DNA of 38,220 bases, from positions 1-38,220 of the forward strand of contig NZ_JAAKEN010000023.1 of the NCBI RefSeq assembly GCF_011039175.1, given 5' to 3'. Shown piece by piece: positions 1 to 6,435 of the stretch (the first letter of the stretch is position 1; each line of letters starts with the position of its first letter). The stretch is from Slackia sp. ZJ119. Its GTDB lineage: Bacteria > Actinomycetota > Coriobacteriia > Coriobacteriales > Eggerthellaceae. Position numbers and translations under genes: made by a program. The notes under the pieces were generated by a model. That model had not been told where the DNA came from and searched no databases. It worked only from the letters and a program-made list of their open reading frames with translations.

Positions 1-237
1 ATGAACATAGACCATAGAGTCAAGGCTGTGTTTTGGTTTTGTTATATGGAGTCAGAAGAGCCTGTTTCCTACGCAAGAATGGCCAAAGAATTCCCAACTG
101 ATGAAGACATCACTAGATGCCATCGCCAAGCTGCAAGACAGCTTGGCGATGGCAGCGGATCCCCGGCGAGATGGGGAGAAGGCCTGGTTTGGTCGGAATT
201 CCATAACAGCACTCCCTACCCCTTTGCGATGGACTGA
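1..237 (+). CDS. Unrecognised edge ORF, possibly a degenerate gene
   Basis: An open frame of 78 residues begins with ATG at the first base of the window, so its true start may lie outside. The first part uses AT-rich codons unlike the GC-rich genes that follow. A second frame (from about base 86) opens inside it and runs on past base 237, so a frameshifted remnant is possible. No domain or motif is recognised. No ribosome-binding site can be judged because the upstream sequence is missing. It may be a real short gene, a decayed gene or non-coding. Confidence 0.2.
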   Translation: MNIDHRVKAVFWFCYMESEEPVSYARMAKEFPTDEDITRCHRQAARQLGDGSGSPARWGEGLVWSEFHNSTPYPFAMD

Positions 238-316
238 GTCTTACACACTTTTTTGCCTATATGCCGACCTCGAGGGGTTCGAACCCTTGCGTCTTCGTGT
301 CCCCCGGTTCGTCTCG

Positions 317-325
317 TGCTATAGT
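317..325 (+). promoter_or_regulatory. Extended -10 promoter of small-peptide locus 1
   Basis: TGC followed by TATAGT is an extended -10 element (TGnTATAAT type); no good -35 hexamer is seen at the usual distance. Transcription would start near 331-332. The predicted transcript then begins exactly where complementarity with the 3' tail begins. Locus 2 carries an equivalent element at 32115-32123. Confidence 0.5.
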
Positions 326-357
326 CGGGATCAGGCACCGGTCGGTCCGACGCGGGC

Positions 358-384
358 GGCGCTTCTTGAAGAAGGAGTGGTGCC
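358..384 (+). promoter_or_regulatory. Shine-Dalgarno hairpin of small-peptide locus 1
   Basis: CTTCTT (362-367) pairs with AAGGAG (372-377) across the loop GAAG, and GGC (358-360) can pair with GCC (382-384) to extend the stem. The AAGGAG is the ribosome-binding site for the ATG at 387, so the fold would block translation. The left side overlaps a block (353-362) that can instead pair with the 3' tail at 566-575, which suggests alternative mRNA states. The structure is read by eye, not computed. Confidence 0.55.
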
Positions 385-386
385 CT

Positions 387-527
387 ATGTTCGACTCGAT
401 CCTCTCCACCTTGGCAGCTGCTGCTGCCATTGCCACGTTCCTGCTGGAGGCGTGGCTCGCTTGGAAGGAATACCGGCCAGGCAGAAAACGATCGGATGGC
501 GACGGGAATGATGCTAATGAAAAGTAA
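387..527 (+). CDS. Small hydrophobic/charged peptide, candidate type I toxin (copy 1)
   Basis: This encodes 46 residues. After MFDS comes a hydrophobic Ala/Leu/Ile-rich stretch of about 20 residues that could span a membrane, then a strongly charged tail (KEYRPGRKR and an acidic end). The ATG at 387 was chosen over an upstream in-frame ATG at 261 because GAAGGAG lies 9 bases before it and because the leader architecture matches locus 2. A short hydrophobic segment plus charged tail is typical of Hok, Fst and TxpA type I toxins, but I see no clear match to any of them. The surrounding RNA elements (buried Shine-Dalgarno, 5'-3' pairing, antisense promoter) support the toxin reading. A plain small membrane protein is the alternative. 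Confidence 0.6.
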   Translation: MFDSILSTLAAAAAIATFLLEAWLAWKEYRPGRKRSDGDGNDANEK

Positions 528-607
528 TGGGCGGCAGTAGCAGCTGCCACCCATTCTAAAACCCCGCGCCGCCCGTAGAACGTTAACGACGAACGGGCCG
601 TGCCGGT
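519..607 (-). ncRNA. Predicted antisense RNA antitoxin of small-peptide locus 1
   Basis: The RNA is inferred from a minus-strand extended -10 (TGC TATAAT, 614-622), giving a start near 607, and the terminator hairpin at 526-555 with its T-run ending near 519. The roughly 90-base RNA would be fully complementary to the 3' untranslated tail of the peptide mRNA, including the blocks that close on the 5' leader. No expression evidence is available. Confidence 0.45.
526..555 (-). terminator. Hairpin at the copy 1 stop codon; terminator of the predicted antisense RNA
   Basis: Arms 526-537 and 544-555 form a 12-pair stem with a 6-base loop. Read as plus-strand RNA it has one C-A mismatch. Read as minus-strand RNA that position becomes a U-G wobble and the stem is complete, and it is followed by ACTTTTC. 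The strand asymmetry and the T-run point to termination of minus-strand transcription. Confidence 0.55.
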
Positions 608-613
608 GCCTTG

Positions 614-622
614 ATTATAGCA
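614..622 (-). promoter_or_regulatory. Extended -10 of the antisense RNA, locus 1
   Basis: The minus strand reads TGCTATAAT, a perfect extended -10. TGGCAA lies 17 bases upstream as a weak -35 (3 of 6 matches to TTGACA). The identical nine bases occur in the same orientation and at a similar distance behind peptide gene 2 (32372-32380). Confidence 0.55.
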
Positions 623-679
623 GCCTGCGCTGTCTCTTGCCATATCTGCAATGCGAGTGATTTCTGACGGGCGACGACA

Positions 680-707
680 AAGCGCCGCCAGATGGGTGGC
701 GGCGCTT
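680..707 (-). terminator. Probable terminator of mrp
   Basis: A perfect 11-bp inverted repeat (680-690 and 697-707) with a 6-base loop lies 36 bases beyond the mrp stop codon. The following tract on the minus strand is only weakly T-rich (TGTCG), so the call rests mainly on the stem and its position. Confidence 0.55.
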
Positions 708-742
708 GTGGTTCGGTCTGCTGTTTCGTGCCGAAGGCGGCC

Positions 743-1600
743 TTATTCGGCGTCTTCCTTCTTGCCGGCGGCCTCGATCTTGTCGACGATCGCGTCGAGC
801 GCGTCTTTCACGTCGTACTCTTCGACCTTGCCCTCGTCGCACAGGCGTGCGAAGTTCGGGTCGAGGGGCAGCGTGGCGTAGGCCGGAATCTCGTATTTCG
901 CGGCAACGGCCTCGCCCTGGGGTTCGCCGAAGATGTGGTGGCGCTTGCCGCATTCGTCGCATTCGTAGTAGGCCATGTTCTCGACGAGGCCCAGCACATC
1001 GACGTCCATGGAATGTGCCAGGTTCACAGCCTTGCCGACGATCATGGCCACGAGCTCCTGCGGGGCCGACACGGTGACGATGCCGTCGACGGGCAGCGAC
1101 TGGAAGACGGTGAGCAGCACGTCGGAGGTTCCCGGAGGCATGTCGACGAACATGTAGTCAACATCGCCCCAGTTCACTTCGTTGAAGAACTGCTTGACAA
1201 CGTTGGAGACGACCGGGCCGCGCCAGGCGACGGGCGTGTCGGCTTCGCGCAGCATCAAATTGGTGGAAACCACCTTCACGCCGCCTTGCGACTGGGAAGG
1301 GATGATGGCGCCGGTGGACATGTCGGCGGTCAGCGGATTGGAAATGCCGAACGCCTTCGGGATGGACGGGCCGGTCACGTCGGCGTCCAAAATGGCGGTC
1401 TTGAAGCCGCGCTTGGACATTTCGCTGGCAAGCAAGCTTGTGACCAGGGATTTTCCCACGCCGCCCTTGCCGGACACCACGCCGATGACGTGCTTGATGT
1501 TCGACTGCTCGTTCGGTTCGATGGTGGCAGGGCCTGCTTGGGTGCGGTCGCCGCAGCCTTCGACGCTGCAGCTTCCGCAATTGGAATTGCATTCAGCCAT
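743..1600 (-). CDS. mrp: Mrp/ApbC/NBP35-type P-loop Fe-S cluster carrier
   Basis: The protein has 285 residues. Members of this family bind a [4Fe-4S] cluster at a dimer interface and pass it to apo-proteins using ATP in the cytosol. Visible are a deviant Walker A motif GKGGVGKS at residues 44-51, a DADVTGPS stretch, the DMPPGTSDV motif, and the family CxxC in YYECDECGK near residue 213. Cys4, Cys8, Cys11 and Cys16 form an extra N-terminal Cys-rich segment, as seen in several anaerobe Mrp proteins; it may hold a second cluster. The start is the ATG at 1600, preceded by GAGGAGGAGAA; longer in-frame extensions lack such a site. Upstream neighbours diverge, so it is probably transcribed alone. 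Confidence 0.93.
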   Translation of the reverse strand: MAECNSNCGSCSVEGCGDRTQAGPATIEPNEQSNIKHVIGVVSGKGGVGKSLVTSLLASEMSKRGFKTAILDADVTGPSIPKAFGISNPLTADMSTGAIIPSQSQGGVKVVSTNLMLREADTPVAWRGPVVSNVVKQFFNEVNWGDVDYMFVDMPPGTSDVLLTVFQSLPVDGIVTVSAPQELVAMIVGKAVNLAHSMDVDVLGLVENMAYYECDECGKRHHIFGEPQGEAVAAKYEIPAYATLPLDPNFARLCDEGKVEEYDVKDALDAIVDKIEAAGKKEDAE

Positions 1601-1830
1601 GACATTCTCCTCCTCGTCTAAGCGCATGCCGTCTGCCGGATGCAACCGCTCGATCCGTCTGCGCGGCAAAGTCGACTGGCGCAGGACCGGCGTCGAAAGA
1701 GGTGCGAAAAAGGGACTGTCACATGCGCGTGGCTCTGGTTTTCCTGCCTTTGGTGCGAGGCAGGAAGTCTCTTCTCGGCGCGCATGATACCATAGATGCT
1801 CCTTTGTCGAGAAGAATGAAAGGAACAAAC

Positions 1831-3135
1831 ATGCTCTTCGCCAACATCGCGCTCGTCGACGACTCCTTCCAGTATCGCGAAGGACAGTGGGTCGGCGTGC
1901 GGGACGGCATGATCGCCTACGTTGGCGACGAGGCGCCCGAGTGCGGGACGGCGGCGTTCGGCGAAGTGTACGACGGCGCGGACCGGCTGCTCATGCCGGC
2001 GTTCTACAACGCCCATGCCCACGCGCCCATGACGCTTTTGCGCGGCTATGCCGAAAACCTGCCGCTGCAGGCCTGGCTCAACGACGCGGTGTTCCCGTTC
2101 GAGGCGAAGATCACGCCCGAGGACTGCTATTGGGCGACGATGCTCGCGTGCGCCGAAATGGCCCGTTTCGGCGTCGTCAGCTTTTCGGACATGTACTACC
2201 ACACGGAGATGGGCGCCCGCGCCGTGCTTGAGGCGGGCATGAAGGCGAACCTGTCCGACACGCTCATCGCGACCGGCGGCGAGAGACTGGCCGACCTGCC
2301 GCTGTACGAGCAGAACGAGATGCTGCTTGCGAAATGGCACGGAGCGGGGCAGGGCCGCGTTTTGATCGACTGCAACATTCATGCGGAATACACGACCAAC
2401 CCGGGCGCCATCCGAGACATCGTGTTCTTTGCGAAGGAGCACGGGCTGCGCATCCAGGTGCACGTGTCCGAGACGAAGCTCGAGCACGAAGAGTGCCGGC
2501 AGCGCCGCGGCGGCATGACGCCGGCGGCCTACCTCGACTCGCTCGGCGTGTTCGACGTGCCGTGCACGGCCGCCCATTGCGTGTGGGTCGACGGGCCCGA
2601 CATCGAGACGCTGGCCGAAAAAGGCGTGTTCGTCGCTGCGAACCCGGCGTCGAACATGAAGCTGGGAAGCGGGTTTGCGCCCTATGGCGCGATGCTGGAC
2701 GCCGGCGTGCGCCTGTGCTTGGGCACCGACGGCATGGCCTCGAACAACAGCCACGACCTGATGCAGGACATGTATCTGATGGCGCTCGCAGGCAAGGGCG
2801 CGGCGCTTGACCCGGCGGCCGTGACGCCGCAGCAGGCGCTTCGGGCCGCTACGCGCGAGGGGGCGCTGTCGCAGGGGCGTTCCGACTGCGGGCTGGTGAA
2901 GGAAGGCATGCGGGCGGACCTGTGCGTGCTCGACGTGTCCGGCCCGTCGTGGGCGCCGATGACGAACCCGCTCGTGAACCTGGTGTATTCGGGCCACGGC
3001 AGCGACGTGGCGCTGACGATGTGCGACGGCGAAGTCGTCTACCGCGACGGCGCGTGGCCGACCATCGACGTTGCGGGGGCGAAGGCGGAAGTCTCGGCGC
3101 GAACCCGGCGCATCCAGGCCGAGTTGGCAGGCTGA
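1831..3135 (+). CDS. mtaD: Amidohydrolase, 5-methylthioadenosine/S-adenosylhomocysteine deaminase type
   Basis: The protein has 434 residues. The family is zinc-dependent and deaminates SAH, MTA or related adenosines in the cytosol, helping to recycle methylation by-products. Motifs present are HAHAPMTLLRG (metal-binding HxH), a mid-domain VHVSETKLEHEE (metal His and active-site Glu), CTAAHCVWVD, the NPASNMKLGSG signature and LGTDGMASNN (metal Asp). The start at 1831 has AAAGGA 7 bases upstream; an in-frame ATG at 1816 would add five residues. The exact substrate cannot be read from sequence; a guanine- or cytosine-deaminase relative is less likely. No partner enzyme for SAH or MTA recycling lies next to it. 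Confidence 0.82.
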   Translation: MLFANIALVDDSFQYREGQWVGVRDGMIAYVGDEAPECGTAAFGEVYDGADRLLMPAFYNAHAHAPMTLLRGYAENLPLQAWLNDAVFPFEAKITPEDCYWATMLACAEMARFGVVSFSDMYYHTEMGARAVLEAGMKANLSDTLIATGGERLADLPLYEQNEMLLAKWHGAGQGRVLIDCNIHAEYTTNPGAIRDIVFFAKEHGLRIQVHVSETKLEHEECRQRRGGMTPAAYLDSLGVFDVPCTAAHCVWVDGPDIETLAEKGVFVAANPASNMKLGSGFAPYGAMLDAGVRLCLGTDGMASNNSHDLMQDMYLMALAGKGAALDPAAVTPQQALRAATREGALSQGRSDCGLVKEGMRADLCVLDVSGPSWAPMTNPLVNLVYSGHGSDVALTMCDGEVVYRDGAWPTIDVAGAKAEVSARTRRIQAELAG

Positions 3136-3264
3136 CGGCGCCGCGTTCGGGGCGTTTGTGCGCCGATTCGTGAAGGCAAAGGGCGTTTTGCGGCCGATCT
3201 TGGCGAAAACGGTCGCGGCAATCTGGCATTCTGGTTCGTTTCGCCGTCGACTTTGCGTTACACT

Positions 3265-3446
3265 CTTCTAGAGAAACACCGACCAAAGCCGGCTCGCCTG
3301 AGCAAGGCTGGCGGAATCGGTCAGCGTTTCCCTAGGGTAAGGACATGGGTGTTCGGCGCTGCGCGAAGCAAGGCGCCCCCCGTGAGGGAAAGCTTGTGGC
3401 GGCATCGCGAGCCGCTGCGGGCCCAACAAGGAAAGATGGTGGTTCT
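3265..3446 (+). promoter_or_regulatory. Structured leader upstream of the EF-G-like gene
   Basis: The 311-base gap between the amidohydrolase and the EF-G-like gene holds no convincing ORF. From about 3270 several nested complementarities appear: ACCGA with TCGGT enclosing GCCGGC with GCTGGC (about 3279-3325), GGCGC with GCGCC (about 3356-3376), and GCGGC (3399-3403) with GCCGC (3411-3415). It does not match a riboswitch class I recognise. TACACT at 3259-3264 could be a -10, but no good -35 is seen. Folding was done by eye. Confidence 0.3.
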
Positions 3447-5516
3447 ATGGCAGCTCCTGCTACCGAACACGTGCGAAACATCGTGCTCGTAGGCCAAGAC
3501 GGCGCCGGCAAGACATCGCTCGCCGAGGCGATGCTGCACGTCTCTGGGCGTACCGCTCGCATGGGAACGACCCATGACGGGAAATCCTATCTCGATTACG
3601 ACGAGGAGGAGATCCGGCGCAGGTTCACCATCGGCACCTCTATCGCCCCCATTCCGTACAAGGACTACAAGATCAACCTCCTTGACACGTCGGGCCATCC
3701 GGACTTCATCGGCGACACGCTGGCTACCATGCAGGCGGCCGAAATGGCCATGTTCGTGGTCGACGCCGTGGCCGGTCCCCAGGTCATGACGACGAAGCTG
3801 TGGCGCGAGGCCGAGGGCATGCGTCTTTCTCGCTGCGTGTTCATCAACCACATCGACCGCGAGAACGCCAATTTCGACATGGCTATGGCGCAGCTCCATG
3901 CCCGTTTCGGCTCTCGTCTGGGCGCGGTCACCATTCCCATCGGCGAGGATGCCGACTTCCGCGGCGTCATCGACATCATCCGCATGAAGGCCCGCTACTT
4001 CGATCAGGACGGCACGTCCGAGCGCATCGAAGACATTCCGGCCGATTTCGCCGACACGGCGCAGGACGCCCGCGACAAGCTGTGCGACCTCGTTGCCGAA
4101 GCCGACGACGAGCTGATGATGAAGTACCTGGAAGGCGAAGAGCAGCTGACGCAGGAAGAGCTTGAAAGCCTGCTTGACAAGGCCATCGCCCAAGAGCTGT
4201 TCATCCCGGTCTTCGTGGGATCGACCATCATCGAGCAGGGCATCCAGGGCATCATGGAAGACATCGCCTCCTACTTCCCGCATCCGCGCCACCACGGCCG
4301 CTTCCGCCTGGCCAACGGCGAAGAGACGCTGGTGAACGAGCACGGTGAGCCGGCCGGCTTCGTGTTCAAGACCGCGGCGGACCCCTATGTGGGCCGCTTG
4401 AGCTTCATCAAGGTCATCTCCGGCGTTCTTGAGCCGGGCATGGAGCTCATCAACGCGCGTACGGGCAAGAAGGACCGCATTGGGCACATCTACGTTATGA
4501 TGGGCAAGGAAACCAACGACGTGAAGAGCGCCAAGGCCGGCGACATCGTCGTTGTCCCGAAGCTTACCGAGGTCAAGACCGGCGACACGCTTTCCAAGTC
4601 GGGCGAGGTGGCCATCGATCCGCTGCCGCTGCCGACGCCGCAGTATCCGGTCGCCATCGAGGCCGTCAACAAGAAGGACGAGGACAAGCTCGGCACGTTC
4701 CTGTCGCGCGTGGTGGACACCGACCCCACGGTGAAGGTGACCCGCAGCGAAGAGACGCACCAGACGCTCGTCACGGCCATGGGCGAGACCCAGGTGGAAA
4801 CGCTGCTTGCCCGCTTGAAGGAGCAGACCGGCGTCGAGGCCAAGCTTGTTCCGGTGCGCATTCCGTATCGCGAGACCATTCGCAAGCAGGCCGAGGCGCA
4901 GGGTCGCCACAAGAAGCAGACCGGCGGCTCCGGCCAGTTCGGCGACTGCTTCTTGCGCCTTGTCCCGAACCCGGGCATGGGCTATGAGTTCATTGACGAG
5001 ATCAAGGGCGGCGCCATTCCCAACGGCCTCATTCCGGCCGTCGACAAGGGCGTGCAGGACGCCATGAAGGAAGGCTTCTTGGCGGGATACCCCATGGTCG
5101 ACATCAAGTGCACGGTGTTCGACGGCTCCTACCATGCGGTCGACTCCAACGAAATGGCGTTCAAGACCGCGGCCCGCATCGGCTTCCGCGCGTGCTGCGA
5201 AAAGGCCGACCCGGTCATCTTGGAGCCCATGGCGAACCTGGCCGTCACGGTGACGGAGGACTACGCCGGCCCGGTCATGGGCGACATCTCCACGCGTCGC
5301 GGCCGCATCGTCGGCACCGACTCCAACGACGCCGGCGAAACCATCATCAAGGTGCGCGTGCCGTACGCCGAGGTGGTGTCCTACACCAAGGATTTGCGCT
5401 CCATCACGCGCGGTTCCGGCTCGTACGTCATCGAGCTTGAAGGTTACGAGCAGGCGCCTGGCGACGTGCAGAAGAAGCTCGTCGACGCCTACCAGGCGGC
5501 GCGTGCGGCGAACTAG
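3447..5516 (+). CDS. Elongation factor G-like translational GTPase (FusA2 type)
   Basis: The protein has 689 residues with the EF-G domain order: an N-terminal GTPase, a beta-barrel domain II (around VFKTAADPYVGRLSFIKV), domain III, domain IV (GGSGQFGD region) and a C-terminal domain ending in the QAPGDVQKKL segment. G1 is GQDGAGKTS and G3 is DTSGHPDF. G4 reads NHID where canonical EF-G has NKxD. The switch I region (RRFTIGTSIAP) also departs from the classical EF-G pattern. These point to the EF-G-like paralogue family rather than the main translocase. Its role is not settled, and ribosome rescue, recycling or a stress function are all possible. The ATG at 3447 is chosen because homology begins at once (GTPase strand at residue 10); an ATG at 3345 would add 34 unlikely residues. 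Confidence 0.88.
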   Translation: MAAPATEHVRNIVLVGQDGAGKTSLAEAMLHVSGRTARMGTTHDGKSYLDYDEEEIRRRFTIGTSIAPIPYKDYKINLLDTSGHPDFIGDTLATMQAAEMAMFVVDAVAGPQVMTTKLWREAEGMRLSRCVFINHIDRENANFDMAMAQLHARFGSRLGAVTIPIGEDADFRGVIDIIRMKARYFDQDGTSERIEDIPADFADTAQDARDKLCDLVAEADDELMMKYLEGEEQLTQEELESLLDKAIAQELFIPVFVGSTIIEQGIQGIMEDIASYFPHPRHHGRFRLANGEETLVNEHGEPAGFVFKTAADPYVGRLSFIKVISGVLEPGMELINARTGKKDRIGHIYVMMGKETNDVKSAKAGDIVVVPKLTEVKTGDTLSKSGEVAIDPLPLPTPQYPVAIEAVNKKDEDKLGTFLSRVVDTDPTVKVTRSEETHQTLVTAMGETQVETLLARLKEQTGVEAKLVPVRIPYRETIRKQAEAQGRHKKQTGGSGQFGDCFLRLVPNPGMGYEFIDEIKGGAIPNGLIPAVDKGVQDAMKEGFLAGYPMVDIKCTVFDGSYHAVDSNEMAFKTAARIGFRACCEKADPVILEPMANLAVTVTEDYAGPVMGDISTRRGRIVGTDSNDAGETIIKVRVPYAEVVSYTKDLRSITRGSGSYVIELEGYEQAPGDVQKKLVDAYQAARAAN

Positions 5517-5545
5517 CGGTTCGATCTGGCATAGAGCTGCTGCAG

Positions 5546-5577
5546 GCGGGGTCGTCCAGGGGGCGGCCCCGCTTTTT
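5546..5577 (+). terminator. Rho-independent terminator of the EF-G-like gene
   Basis: GCGGGGTCG (5546-5554) pairs with CGGCCCCGC (5564-5572), with one G-U wobble and a 9-base loop, and is followed directly by five T residues. It lies 30 bases beyond the stop codon, in the convergent gap before the sortase gene. Without a T-run on the minus strand it should act only on plus-strand transcripts. Confidence 0.85.
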
Positions 5578-5590
5578 CGTCGGCGACGCG

Positions 5591-6379
5591 TCAGCGGGAT
5601 CGTTCCTGCTCAGAGCAGAAGACCGTGCACCGCTCGTCTTCGGGGTTGTAGAGGTAGGAGCACGTGACGAGCGTGACGGCGTGCTCGGGCACGGCGGCTG
5701 CGGGTTCAAGCGCCACGTCGGCGCCTTCGAGCGCGTCGTGCCACCACGCCGCAAAAGCCTCGTCGCTTGAAAACGCCGTGACTTTTGCGGCCTTGTGCCC
5801 GGCCACCACGTCGGCGGCGCGCACGAACAGGCGCATCTTCGCATCCGGCGTCTGTATCCAGACTTGTCGATGGACGCTTGCCCAAACGGGATCGGCGAAG
5901 GAGGCTATCGGCGTGAACATGGACCCGTCGAAGCGCAGCGAATGGCCGGAGACGACGGCGTTTTTCGAGCGGAAGCCGCCGCGGGCGCAGGCGGCGTCCA
6001 GGTAGGGGCAGCCGAAGACCGACCAGTTGCCGTACACGTCGTGGGAGAGGTAGTAGGTCGGGTCGTCGGCCGGAGCCTGCACGATGGGCAGGTCGATCGA
6101 GGTTCCCGGGACGGTCACCCACCCGACGACGGCAGGGTTCACGCCTTGCCAGAATCGCCAGTCGACCTCGGGAAAATCGGCATACGGGTCGAGCGGCGTC
6201 GGTGAGGTGCGGGTCAGCGCGGCGGCGGAAGGGCGCAAAGAGGGAGCGGGGTTCGCCGCGAGTTCGCGGCAGGAGCACAGCCACAGGACAGCTGCTCCGG
6301 CGGCGGCGAACAGCACGGCCGAAAGCGCCACGAGCAGCGCTCCGGCCAGCTTTGACGACGTTGGGCGCTGCGAGCGCAC
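5591..6379 (-). CDS. Class B-type sortase
   Basis: The protein has 262 residues: a short basic N-terminus, one hydrophobic membrane segment (about residues 11-35), then an extracellular sortase domain. Catalytic residues are visible as His146 in VVSGHSLRF, Cys240 in LVTCSY and Arg250 in NPEDER. The overall shape, with a long segment before the beta-barrel and the NxxxVGWVxVPGTxIDxPIVQ-type motif, fits class B. The start is GTG at 6379, preceded by AAGGAG 8 bases away. It lies 56 bases downstream of the giant wall-protein gene on the same strand, so the two are likely an operon and the adhesin its dedicated substrate. Some class B sortases polymerise pilins, but no other pilin gene is present here. 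Confidence 0.9.
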   Translation of the reverse strand: MRSQRPTSSKLAGALLVALSAVLFAAAGAAVLWLCSCRELAANPAPSLRPSAAALTRTSPTPLDPYADFPEVDWRFWQGVNPAVVGWVTVPGTSIDLPIVQAPADDPTYYLSHDVYGNWSVFGCPYLDAACARGGFRSKNAVVSGHSLRFDGSMFTPIASFADPVWASVHRQVWIQTPDAKMRLFVRAADVVAGHKAAKVTAFSSDEAFAAWWHDALEGADVALEPAAAVPEHAVTLVTCSYLYNPEDERCTVFCSEQERSR

Positions 6380-6435
6380 GGCGTTTCTCCTTTCAGGTCG
6401 TCTTGAAGCCTCGGCTTGAAACGCGCGGAGGCGTT

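Noticed and set aside
275-286. GGGTTCGAACCC, resembling the T-arm of a tRNA
   Set aside because: No matching acceptor, anticodon or D arm could be assembled on either strand. It could be the remnant of an integration site in a tRNA gene, but a 12-base palindrome alone is not enough.
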